A stretch of 64,000 nt of DNA from a bacterium (GTDB lineage: Bacteria > Hinthialibacterota > Hinthialibacteria > OLB16). Made by a program: the position numbers and the translations under genes. The notes below the pieces were generated by a model. That model was not told where the DNA came from. It ran no database searches and saw nothing but the letters and a program-made list of their open reading frames with translations. Shown one piece after another: positions 53,215 through 61,307 of the stretch (its first letter is position 1; every line of letters starts with the position of its first letter). The stretch covers positions 192,953 through 256,952 of the forward strand of contig JAJVIK010000001.1 of NCBI GenBank assembly GCA_022072055.1. Direction: 5' to 3'.

Positions 53215-54161
53215 CAGTACTCCAGCGCCTCCTTGCGGTACAGGCGAAGCGTGACCAGGGTGAAGAGCAAGACAGCCAGAAAGATCACCACCGCGATGGC
53301 GGCGCCATATCCGGCCTGGTACTCGTTAAAGATCTTGGAATACATCAGGGTGGCCAGGGTGTTCGAATCCGGGCGCGACTGCTGCTGTTCGATGACCCAG
53401 ACCGCGTCAAAGACCTTAAGCCCGGCGATCAGGAGAAAAACCATGCCGGTCACCACCGTGTCCCAGATCAATGGCAAGGTGATGTGGAAGAACTGCAAGG
53501 TCGGCGAGGCCCCATCCACCCGCGCGGCGTCGTAGAGGGTCTCCGGAACCGCCTGCATGGCGGCAAGAAACAGGAGCATGTAAAACCCCGTGGCGGTCCA
53601 AACGATCATCGGGATCAGCGACCAGGCGAGAATCTTGGAGTCGGTGAACGCCACGGGAACCTTGAAAGTGGGTTCCGCGGCAAGACCCAGGGCTGTCAAC
53701 CCACTGTTCAGCCACCCGAGAAGGGCGTTGAACACCCCAAATCCGCTCGTGCTGTAGAGCAACATCCAGAGGATCGAGACCGCCACCGCCGAGAGGATGT
53801 TGGGGAAGAAGAACGCCACGCGAAAGATCGAGGCGCCGCGAACCCGCGAGCGCATCGCGGAGGCAAAACACAGCGCGAGCGCGAGGATCAGCACCGCGGG
53901 ACCGATCATCAGGATCAGGTTGTTTCGGATCGCCACCGGGAAGAGCTTGGCGGATTTGCCCGCCTCCGCAGAGAAACCGGCGACCATCTGTTGAAAATTC
54001 TCCAAACCGATGTAAACGGGGTCGGACAGGCCATCCCATCGGGTGAGCGCGAAGTAGAAGCCTTTCACCGCGGGCCAGGCCACCCAGAAGGTGAATAAGA
54101 GGAACGCGGGGGTGACCGCTGCGAGCGCGAAACGTCTTTGGTGGGCGCGATGGGGGCTCAC
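53214..54161 (-). CDS. ABC sugar transporter permease (MalF/UgpA-like)
   Basis: The 315-residue protein has six membrane segments and the EAA loop E-T-L-Y-D-A-A-R-V-D-G-A, then I-T-L-P-L-I. It pairs with the MalG-like permease to form the CUT1 channel. The N-terminus (about 20 residues) is cytoplasmic. Start and stop overlap the neighbouring genes, so the three proteins are translationally coupled. Confidence 0.95.
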   Translation of the reverse strand: MSPHRAHQRRFALAAVTPAFLLFTFWVAWPAVKGFYFALTRWDGLSDPVYIGLENFQQMVAGFSAEAGKSAKLFPVAIRNNLILMIGPAVLILALALCFASAMRSRVRGASIFRVAFFFPNILSAVAVSILWMLLYSTSGFGVFNALLGWLNSGLTALGLAAEPTFKVPVAFTDSKILAWSLIPMIVWTATGFYMLLFLAAMQAVPETLYDAARVDGASPTLQFFHITLPLIWDTVVTGMVFLLIAGLKVFDAVWVIEQQQSRPDSNTLATLMYSKIFNEYQAGYGAAIAVVIFLAVLLFTLVTLRLYRKEALEY

Positions 54162-55552
54162 AGCGCCTCCTCCACCCCCGCGCCTTGCGGGAGCGGCCTG
54201 GGCTGGGGTTTGTAGACATCGGGGTTCCGGCGGATCCGTTCGAGCCCCTTTTCGGCCACTCGCGCAAACGCTTCGGGCTTGATCTTTCCGGAGAGGAGAT
54301 CCTCAAGCGTGGGAAACCAAACCTCGTTCCGCCAGGTCGGGAAAAGGTCGAGCAACCGGTTGTCGAAGGTGAAGGCGGCGTTTTCGACAAGGGTCAGGAC
54401 ATCCGCGAGGGTCTGGCCGATCTCTTCCCTCCGAGTGGCCCCTTCGATCGAGGAAACAGTCGAAACCGTCTTGACCCATTCCCTCGAGTTCTCGAGTGAA
54501 AGCATGAAACGCAAGAGCTCGGCCCCCTCCTCGGGCCTGCCGCCATCCCTGAAGGCGAGGAAGGCCTGCGCGCCGGCGGCGACCACCGCTCGTTCGCTTC
54601 CCTTCCCCCCCTCAAACCGCGGGATGATGAAACAGCTCAGGCGAAAGTCCTTGGGGAAGGCGTTGCGCATCTCGTTCTCGAGCCAAACCCCGCAGGGGAT
54701 CATGGCGGCGCGACGGTTGCAGAATTCCAGCTGCGCCTCGGTGTGACTCATGGTCATCGCGCCTTCCTGGAAATACCGAGTGGTGAAGCTCTGCACCACG
54801 CGCGCGGCCTCGATGGCCTCGGGATCGAGAAACGCACCGGGTTCAAAATTCTGGCAGCGCTCGACCTTGCGGATCCCGGAAAGACGCTGGAACACGCTCC
54901 AATAGAGGGCGTCACCGTAATACGGATACTTCCCCTGGTAAGCGAGCGGCGCGATGCCCGCCTGCTTGATCTCCTCGCACAGGGTTTCCCACTCACTGAA
55001 GGTAGAGGGCAGCTTCCATCCGTGTTTTTCAAAGAGGGTCTTGTCGTACCACAGAATCCAGGCATTGAAGGTGAGCGGGATCGCGCAAGTCTGGCCTTCG
55101 TAAGTGAAGGGATTCAAGGCCCCGCGCAGAAAGGTTTCCCGCCAGGTCTTGTTGGATTGGTCGAAGGAGGGGCCATCGAGCCAATCGTTGAGGGAGAAGA
55201 GGGCTCCCGCCGGGGCGAGTTTCCAGAACGGCAGCGGGGCGTCGCTGATGTCCGGAGGGGCGCCCCGAAGGATGCGTGGGCGGACCTTGTCGATCACGCG
55301 CGGGTCGCCCCAAAAATCCACCCGGATGGGTTTGCCGAGCGCGGCGCGGTGAGCGACAAACCTTTCCACAACCTTTTGGTGCCAGGCCATCCCGAAGCCG
55401 CCATCGAAGATGGCCATCTCGACACGGGGGACCCCCTCCTGCTCGCCCGCCGAACGAAACAATCCGCAACCTTGGAGCGTCGCGCTCGAGAGCGCACCGC
55501 ATGCCGAGGCCACAAACCGCCGCCTGCCCCACTTCGGTGAAGTCCCGCGCAT
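54158..55552 (-). CDS. ABC sugar-binding lipoprotein (CUT1, Tat-type signal)
   Basis: The 464-residue protein starts with G-R-R-R-F-V-A-S (9-16), a twin-arginine-like motif, and has a lipobox L-Q-G-C with Cys29, so it is probably a Tat-exported lipoprotein anchored outside the membrane. The mature part is a type-2 solute-binding protein resembling MalE/UgpB, with Trp-rich sugar-stacking segments (I-L-W-Y-D-K-T-L). The stop overlaps the MalF-like start as ATGA. No ATPase (MalK/MsmK) is in the window, so the importer needs one made elsewhere. The sugar is unknown. Confidence 0.92.
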   Translation of the reverse strand: MRGTSPKWGRRRFVASACGALSSATLQGCGLFRSAGEQEGVPRVEMAIFDGGFGMAWHQKVVERFVAHRAALGKPIRVDFWGDPRVIDKVRPRILRGAPPDISDAPLPFWKLAPAGALFSLNDWLDGPSFDQSNKTWRETFLRGALNPFTYEGQTCAIPLTFNAWILWYDKTLFEKHGWKLPSTFSEWETLCEEIKQAGIAPLAYQGKYPYYGDALYWSVFQRLSGIRKVERCQNFEPGAFLDPEAIEAARVVQSFTTRYFQEGAMTMSHTEAQLEFCNRRAAMIPCGVWLENEMRNAFPKDFRLSCFIIPRFEGGKGSERAVVAAGAQAFLAFRDGGRPEEGAELLRFMLSLENSREWVKTVSTVSSIEGATRREEIGQTLADVLTLVENAAFTFDNRLLDLFPTWRNEVWFPTLEDLLSGKIKPEAFARVAEKGLERIRRNPDVYKPQPRPLPQGAGVEEAL

Positions 55553-55617
55553 GGCGGGATGGATTGTTCCGAATTGACGCGGGTTGTCCAGGTGGGGCGA
55601 ATCGTGGAAATTGCAGT

Positions 55618-55824
55618 ATGAAATCGGTTCCTGGGAAAGATTTCATCTCGGTTCTTGAGCAACCTGGTTGGCGTGTTTTACGGATCAATGGGAGCCACCA
55701 TGCGTGTGGCAAAACCGGAGACCCTTCAAGAATCTCCTTCCCGGTCCATGGCAATCGTCCGATTAAGGAGGGTTTGCTCCTTTACTTCTTGAAACTGGCC
55801 GGCCTCACCGAGGACGATCTCTAA
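55618..55824 (+). CDS. hicA: Solitary HicA-family (YcfA) protein
   Basis: The 68-residue protein matches the HicA/YcfA double-stranded RNA-binding fold along its length: start M-K-S-V-P-G-K-D-F, then G-W-x-x-x-R-I-N-G-S-H-H with His27 and His28, I-S-F-P-V-H-G-N, and the end A-G-L-T-E-D-D-L. In HicA toxins the first His of G-S-H is needed for mRNA cleavage and is present. The cognate antitoxin HicB normally lies directly next to it, but none is seen on either side. It is divergent from the sugar-binding lipoprotein and overlaps the REC-Hpt-REC gene by four bases at the 3' end. Confidence 0.85.
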   Translation: MKSVPGKDFISVLEQPGWRVLRINGSHHACGKTGDPSRISFPVHGNRPIKEGLLLYFLKLAGLTEDDL

Positions 55825-57026
55825 TCGGATTCCTTGTCCCGTCGTCCCAACCCGTACACCAACGCCTTCACCGCGAGTTCAATCCACAGGAACGGTTTGG
55901 CGATCAAATCGTTGCCGCCGACATCAGTGGAGCGTGAACGGCTTTCAAAATCGGATAGCGCGGTCACAAAAACCACGGGGGTTTTCGCGTGGTTCGGCAG
56001 CAGACGGATTTGCGCGCAGAGATCGAAACCGTTCATCCCCGGCATGTCCACATCCAGGAAGATCAGGTCGAAGTTGTTTTCCCCGCAGAGCGAAAGCGCG
56101 GTAAGCGGGTCCGCCAGGAGCACCGCGCGCAGATTCACCTTCTCCAGGGCGGCCCCCACGAGACGACGCGAGGTCGAGGAGTCATCCACGGCCAGGATCA
56201 AGAACGGTGGAATCCTCTCCGGTTCGGAAGGCGCGCATCGCTCGACCAGATCGATGAGAATCTCCGTGGCCTGAGAAACAGTCTTAAACGTGGAGGAGGT
56301 CACCTGTTGGGGGTGGTCGATCAATTCCTTAAGCAGCGCCTCCAGCGCGCTCGACATTTCGGCCACCTGATGGAAACCGATGAAGGCCGCCTTGCCCACC
56401 AGGGCATGCACGGTGTGGAGCAGCTTCGCCAGGTCGGCCTCTTTGCCTCCTCCCGCGATCACGGCGCGCAGACGGCTCTCGAGCGACGCCACGATTTGCG
56501 CGGCGCCCTCCACGAAGACCTGCTGAAGCTCCACAAGGTGGGCGACATCGGCCTCTCCGGCGAGAGTGGACAGCGTCGGCTTGGGAGGAGGCTCGGGAGG
56601 AGCGGGCGGCTGCGACTCCGGCTCTCTTTCCGCTCTTGCCCTTGAAGCTTCCGCCAGGGTCGTTCGAACCAGCTCAACCAGGTGCTTGGGGGTGCAGCCG
56701 GCCTTGGTCATACAGCGGTTCGCGCCGGCCTCCCAGGCCGCCTCGACCTGCGCGCCCGAATACGAGTTGCTGAGCACAACCACGGGAAGGTGATGGGTCT
56801 CGCGTCGCGAGCGGATGTTTCGCAGGACCTCAAGCCCGCTCAACCCCGGCAGAACCAAATCGAGCAGGACCAGATCGAACTGCTTGAAATAAAGACTTTC
56901 GATGGCGGATTGTCCGTCATGGGCGCACTCCACCTCATAGCCTTCGCTATTCAGCTTCATCCAGTAGACCCGAGACATGATCGGGTCATCATCCACCACC
57001 AGGACTCGCTTGGGCCCATCCGCCAT
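55821..57026 (-). CDS. REC-Hpt-REC phosphorelay protein
   Basis: The 401-residue protein has a first receiver at 5-122 (Asp56 in L-L-D-L-V-L-P), an acidic and Pro-rich linker (P-A-P-P-E-P-P-P-K-P), an Hpt-type helical domain at about 165-255 (His207 in H-A-L-V-G-K-A), and a second receiver at about 275-395 (Asp325 in L-D-V-D-M-P-G, Lys in I-A-K-P-F). There is no kinase and no DNA-binding or enzyme output. It is therefore a phosphate shuttle or sink for a kinase encoded elsewhere. It is preceded by the Gfo/Idh gene on the same strand. Confidence 0.92.
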   Translation of the reverse strand: MADGPKRVLVVDDDPIMSRVYWMKLNSEGYEVECAHDGQSAIESLYFKQFDLVLLDLVLPGLSGLEVLRNIRSRRETHHLPVVVLSNSYSGAQVEAAWEAGANRCMTKAGCTPKHLVELVRTTLAEASRARAEREPESQPPAPPEPPPKPTLSTLAGEADVAHLVELQQVFVEGAAQIVASLESRLRAVIAGGGKEADLAKLLHTVHALVGKAAFIGFHQVAEMSSALEALLKELIDHPQQVTSSTFKTVSQATEILIDLVERCAPSEPERIPPFLILAVDDSSTSRRLVGAALEKVNLRAVLLADPLTALSLCGENNFDLIFLDVDMPGMNGFDLCAQIRLLPNHAKTPVVFVTALSDFESRSRSTDVGGNDLIAKPFLWIELAVKALVYGLGRRDKESD

Positions 57027-57036
57027 GGAATCGCGC

Positions 57037-58026
57037 TCATCTGACCTTTTTCGTCGCCTTGAGAATCAGCTCCAGGACATCCACCGCCTGCTGCAAGTCC
57101 GGAAGCGGCTTCCTCCGTTCGCGGATGCAGTCCGCAAAGTGTTCGACCTCGGTGCGGAAGGCGTTGGGACCCTCCACATGAATATGCGCCGGAGCCGAGA
57201 ATCCGCTGGGGAGGAAATACAGGTCTTTGTGGGAGCCATAGAGCTGACCCTTGCTTCCGATGAAATGAATCTGATGCGCGCCCATCGGGTTCTGGAACGC
57301 CCACGAGGTCAGGATCTGACCGATGGCGCCGTTCTCGAAGGCCACCGAGACCGCCGCCGTGTCCTCGGCCTGAAGCGCGCCGAGGAAATTCCCAAGCACG
57401 GCATGGACCTCCACCGCGCGCGCCCCCGCGAGATACAGCAGGAGATAGCTCGGATGATACCCGGTGTCGATCAGTTCGCCGCCGCCTTGCTTCTGCACAT
57501 CCCCGCGCCAGCCCATCCCCTTCCGGCCCTCATTGGCCAGGCGGTCCAGGTAAAAGCAGTCCTGGGTCCGGAGATAGAACACTTTCCCGATCAAGCCCTC
57601 ATCCACCATCCTCTTCGCGCGTTGGATGATCGGATCGAAGAGCTGGTTGTGGGCGCTCATGAAGGTCACCCCCGCCTTCCGAACCGCCGCCTTGATCTCC
57701 CGCGCCTCCTTGAGATTCAGGCACAGCGGCTTTTCGCAAAGGATATGCTTCTTGCGTTTGGCGGAGTCCAGGATGCAGGGGTGGTGGAGATGATGCGGCA
57801 GGCAGATGTCCACTGCGTCGATCTCCTCCGAGTCGAGCATCTTTCTCCAATCGGTGTAGACCTTTGCGCCCCCGGCCTTCTCAGCGCTGGCTTGGGCGAA
57901 CGGCTTGTGCACATCACAGCAGGCGACCACCCGGGCCTTTTCCGGAATCTCCAGATACCCGTGGAGGTGCGGCCAATGGATCCCCCCACACCCGACGAAA
58001 GCGATTTTGACAGCATCCTTACCCAC
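57037..58026 (-). CDS. Gfo/Idh/MocA-family oxidoreductase (cytoplasmic)
   Basis: The GTG at 58026 has GGGAGG eight bases upstream; an ATG at 58068 is open but adds a poorly conserved stretch. The product has 329 residues with the Rossmann motif V-G-C-G-G near residue 13, the C-E-K-P motif, and I-D-T-G-Y-H-P around the catalytic Asp and His. It has no signal peptide, unlike the oxidoreductase at 1958. It follows the NupG-like transporter by 51 bases, and precedes the REC-Hpt-REC gene by 10 bases. A role in metabolism of an imported sugar or nucleoside is likely. Confidence 0.92.
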   Translation of the reverse strand: MGKDAVKIAFVGCGGIHWPHLHGYLEIPEKARVVACCDVHKPFAQASAEKAGGAKVYTDWRKMLDSEEIDAVDICLPHHLHHPCILDSAKRKKHILCEKPLCLNLKEAREIKAAVRKAGVTFMSAHNQLFDPIIQRAKRMVDEGLIGKVFYLRTQDCFYLDRLANEGRKGMGWRGDVQKQGGGELIDTGYHPSYLLLYLAGARAVEVHAVLGNFLGALQAEDTAAVSVAFENGAIGQILTSWAFQNPMGAHQIHFIGSKGQLYGSHKDLYFLPSGFSAPAHIHVEGPNAFRTEVEHFADCIRERRKPLPDLQQAVDVLELILKATKKVR

Positions 58027-58077
58027 GATCAGAACCTCCCATGGAAGAAATACTCCAGCGAAATCCACATGAAATCA

Positions 58078-59313
58078 TCAAGCCGCATCCTTGCCCTGTT
58101 CCTGTTCGGCCGCGCCGTTGGTGAACAGCAGCCCGAAGATCACGGTAATCACCCCCGCGCCGATGGCCGGAATCGCCCAGAACTGCCGCCATTGAAGGAG
58201 TTTCTCCACCCCCTCCGCGGTCACAATCGTCAGGTTCAGCCAGCCCGCGACCTGCGCCCCCACCAGCATCCCCAGCCCCAGTGTCACCAGAACCAGAAAA
58301 CCTTGCGCCTGCCCGCGAATCTTGAGTGGAGCCTTCTTGTCCACATAGATCTGACCGGTGACAAAGAAGAAGTCGTAGCAGATTCCGTGCAACAGGATCC
58401 CGACAATCGCCATCCACATCACCTTGTCGGGCGCGCCGATCGCGAACAGGCCATAGCGAGTCACCCAAGCCAGCATCCCCACAATCAACATCCATTTCAC
58501 CCCCAAACGGGCGAAGAAGAAGGGCATCACGATCATGAAAAAGACCTCGGACATCTGGCCGAAAGACATCTGGAAGGCCGGGTTCTCAATGTCCATCGCC
58601 TTGATGAAGATCGGCGCGAAGGCGTAGTAAGCCGAGAGCGGGATGCACACCAGGAAGGAGCAGACCACGAACACGGTGAAGGAGCGGTCCTTAAGCAGAC
58701 TGAGCGCATCCAGGCAAAGGATGTCGTGGATGGAGATTTCCTTTCCCCTGCCGGGAGGGGGAGTGTGCGGAAGGGTGAAACTGTAAACGCCCATCACCAA
58801 GGAGCCGAATCCGGCCACCCAAAGCGGTATCGCGGTCTCGTCCGCCCCAAGAATCTTGCTGACAAGGATTCCGGCGAAGATCCAGCCCAGGGTTCCAAAG
58901 ACGCGAATGAGGGGGAATTCCTTCTCCGGGTTGTCCAGGTTGTGAAAGGAAAGGGTGTTGATCAGCCCCAGGGTCGGCATGTAGCAGAGCATGTGAAGGA
59001 GCAGGCAGCCGAGAAAGAGAGTGGGGCTCGGATGATTCCCGGCGGCCAGGGTCGGGATCGCGAGCATGGCCGCTCCGCCGAGAAGGTGAAGAATCCCCAG
59101 AATCCGCTCGGTGGCAAAGAAGCGGTCGGCGACCATGCCGAGAAAGAACGGAGAGATGATGGCCGCGATCGGCCCCGCGGAGTAGGCATGACCCACCGAC
59201 TCCTTCAGGCCGATCGCCTCCATGTAGTTCCCGATGGTGACAAACCAAGCCCCCCAGATGAAGAACTGGAGCACCATCATGACCGACAACCGAATCCTCA
59301 ACCCCCAATGCAT
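58078..59313 (-). CDS. NupG-like nucleoside:proton symporter (MFS)
   Basis: The ATG at 59313 has GGAGG six bases before it. The 411-residue protein has about 12 membrane segments and fits the nucleoside:H+ symporter family (NupG/XapB). It starts M-H-W-G-L-R-I-R-L, has W-G-A-W-F-V-T-I-G in helix 1, and A-D-R-F-F-A-T-E in the loop after helix 2. It is probably a nucleoside or sugar symporter of the inner membrane. It heads the minus-strand run ending in the REC-Hpt-REC gene. Confidence 0.9.
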   Translation of the reverse strand: MHWGLRIRLSVMMVLQFFIWGAWFVTIGNYMEAIGLKESVGHAYSAGPIAAIISPFFLGMVADRFFATERILGILHLLGGAAMLAIPTLAAGNHPSPTLFLGCLLLHMLCYMPTLGLINTLSFHNLDNPEKEFPLIRVFGTLGWIFAGILVSKILGADETAIPLWVAGFGSLVMGVYSFTLPHTPPPGRGKEISIHDILCLDALSLLKDRSFTVFVVCSFLVCIPLSAYYAFAPIFIKAMDIENPAFQMSFGQMSEVFFMIVMPFFFARLGVKWMLIVGMLAWVTRYGLFAIGAPDKVMWMAIVGILLHGICYDFFFVTGQIYVDKKAPLKIRGQAQGFLVLVTLGLGMLVGAQVAGWLNLTIVTAEGVEKLLQWRQFWAIPAIGAGVITVIFGLLFTNGAAEQEQGKDAA

Positions 59314-59388
59314 GCGCGGCCTCCCAAGACAATCAAAGTCAGCGGGAATGCTAGACGGGCGGGGGAGCCAGGGCAACTGGAAAGGGGG

Positions 59389-60357
59389 TCAGTCGATCCC
59401 CTTCTCCGCGAGCCACCGCTCGGCGTCAATCGCCGCCTTGCACCCCATCCCGGCGGCGGTGATCGCCTGACGGTAAGTGGAATCGGCCACATCGCCCGCC
59501 GCGAAGACCCCTTCCACGCCGGTTTGGGAGCCGAACGGGTCGGCGAGGACAATGTATCCCTTGGCGTCGGTTTCGACCTGACCCTTCAGAAAAGCCGTGT
59601 TGGGGGTGTGCCCGATGGCGAGGAACAGACCGCTCACCGAAAGCTCCTTGGTCTCCCCGGTCTTCACATTCTGGAGACGGAGCCCGGTGACTCCTTCGCT
59701 GTCATTGCCGAGGACCTCCTCCACCACCGAATCCCACACGGGTTGAATCTTGGGATTCTTGAGGAGGCGCTCCTGCATGATCTTGCTCGCGCGGAGCGTG
59801 TCGCGGCGATGAATCACATACACCGGGTTGGAGAACTTGGTCATGTACGAGGCTTCCTCGACCGCGGTGTCGCCGCCCCCGACGACAGCCACCGGTTTGT
59901 CGCGGAAGCGCGGGAAGGCTCCGTCGCAGGTGGCGCAAGCGGTCACGCCCAAACCCTTCTTGCGGTAATATTGCTCGCTCTCCAGTCCCAGCCAGTTGGC
60001 GGAAGCTCCGGTGGAGATGATCAAGGCGTGAGTCTCCCAGGTCTTGCCGTTGGAGTCGTTGACCTTAAACGGCTGAACCGAAAGGTCAACCGACTCGGCC
60101 CCGGTGTACTCCTCGATCCGAACATCGAACCGTTTGGCCTGGGCCTTGAACGCCGCCATCATCTCGGTTCCATCGATCCCGTTGGGGAACCCGGGGTAGT
60201 TCTCCACCTCGGTGGTGAGCATGAGCTGCCCGCCGGGAAGGTCCCCCTCAAAATGCCCCCCTTCGAGAACCACGGGGTCGAGGTTCGCCCGCGCGGCGTA
60301 AATCGCGGCGGTCCAACCCGCCGGTCCTGATCCAAGGATGATCAACTTTTCGGCCAT
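59389..60357 (-). CDS. trxB: Thioredoxin reductase
   Basis: The 322-residue protein has the FAD site G-S-G-P-A-G at 9-14, the redox-active C-A-T-C at 141-144, the NADPH site G-G-G-D-T-A, and the FAD C-terminal motif G-V-F-A-A-G-D-V. It matches bacterial low-Mr TrxB throughout. It reduces thioredoxin using NADPH. The start at 60357 has GGAGGAG seven bases upstream. No thioredoxin gene is adjacent. It stands between the NupG-like gene and the aldo/keto reductase, all minus strand. Confidence 0.97.
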   Translation of the reverse strand: MAEKLIILGSGPAGWTAAIYAARANLDPVVLEGGHFEGDLPGGQLMLTTEVENYPGFPNGIDGTEMMAAFKAQAKRFDVRIEEYTGAESVDLSVQPFKVNDSNGKTWETHALIISTGASANWLGLESEQYYRKKGLGVTACATCDGAFPRFRDKPVAVVGGGDTAVEEASYMTKFSNPVYVIHRRDTLRASKIMQERLLKNPKIQPVWDSVVEEVLGNDSEGVTGLRLQNVKTGETKELSVSGLFLAIGHTPNTAFLKGQVETDAKGYIVLADPFGSQTGVEGVFAAGDVADSTYRQAITAAGMGCKAAIDAERWLAEKGID

Positions 60358-60424
60358 GCAAATGCTCCTCCAGGCGCGCTTATTTCTCAAAGGAACACGA
60401 AACCCCTCCGAATTTCTAGGGGTG

Positions 60425-61243
60425 TCAGGGGAATTGCCCGGCGGTGGCGTGGACAAAGTCCCCCCACTCCCGCATCCAGCGTCTCTCATCGACCGAGAGC
60501 GCCCGCCAGTCCTCCAGCAGGTGCAGATTGTCCTTGAGTTCGTCGCGGTTATCGGGAGCCATCAGCGCCACCGAAACCGATGGGTTCGAAAGGACAAAGC
60601 GGTAGCAGTCCGACGCGGATGGAATCTTCCCTTGCCAGCCAGGCGCGCGCGGATGTTCAATCAGCGCGCCCCAACGCAAGCAGGTGAAGGCCACGGTGGG
60701 GAGCCTGAGACGGTCGCACAGTGGAAGGACTTCGCTTTCGGCCCCCCGGTGCGCGGCGTTGTAGCGGATCATCAAAAGGTCCATCTCCCCGGAGGCGGCG
60801 ATCTCCACCGCGAGGGGGCGCTGATGGGTCGTGACCCCAATCAGCCCCACGGTTCCCTCGCGCTTGCATGTCCGAAGGAAATCGAGGGCCCCTCCCTTGG
60901 CGCGAACGCGGTCCCACTCCGCGCGGGTTTCCATATAGTAGAGGGTGACCCCTTCGATCCGGTCCGTGGCCAGGGTCCGAAGGTGGTTGTCCAACTCCTC
61001 CTCGGCTTGGCTTGCCCTGGTGGCTTCCATTTGCACGGCGAGAACCACTTGGTTTCGGTTCGCGCCGAGCTCCCGGACCGCCCGCGACATTCCATCCTCG
61101 CGCCCACACCAGTTCCAATAATTCACCCCGCGCTCAAGCGCGAGGAGACAATCCTCGGCTTGGAGGGATGTATCTCCGCGAGTCGCCAGACCAAGACGCG
61201 CAACCGGCGGAGTCGAGTTTGAAAGCCGCACCTGCTTTTCCAT
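60425..61243 (-). CDS. Aldo/keto-reductase-fold protein without the catalytic tetrad
   Basis: The 272-residue protein has the barrel layout of aldo/keto reductases: E-R-G-V-N-Y-W-N-W after strand 2, L-I-G-V-T-T-H, then P-N-R-like C-terminal helices. The four catalytic residues of the family (Asp, Tyr, Lys, His) are not conserved. The Asp of G-x-N-x-x-D-T-A is Asn, the Lys in the following strand is Gln in V-L-A-V-Q-M-E-A, and the His position reads L-Y-Y-M-E-T. I chose the ATG at 61243, with GAGG upstream; the frame opens further but adds no family sequence. Possibly a binding or regulatory derivative. Confidence 0.8.
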   Translation of the reverse strand: MEKQVRLSNSTPPVARLGLATRGDTSLQAEDCLLALERGVNYWNWCGREDGMSRAVRELGANRNQVVLAVQMEATRASQAEEELDNHLRTLATDRIEGVTLYYMETRAEWDRVRAKGGALDFLRTCKREGTVGLIGVTTHQRPLAVEIAASGEMDLLMIRYNAAHRGAESEVLPLCDRLRLPTVAFTCLRWGALIEHPRAPGWQGKIPSASDCYRFVLSNPSVSVALMAPDNRDELKDNLHLLEDWRALSVDERRWMREWGDFVHATAGQFP

Positions 61244-61307
61244 GCGCGCCGAACCTCGTAGCCTCCATTGAACCTGAAGACCCGGTGAGAAAGCGAGGGG
61301 GGACTCG

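Noticed and set aside
55541-55562. Inverted repeat CCCGC/GCGGG around the start of the sugar-binding protein gene
   Set aside because: The stem is only five bases and fits the high G+C background, so I do not call it a regulatory hairpin.
56977-60330. A long plus-strand open frame of over 1000 codons
   Set aside because: It lies antisense to the REC-Hpt-REC, Gfo/Idh, NupG-like and TrxB genes, all of which show strong family motifs. High G+C makes such shadow frames common.
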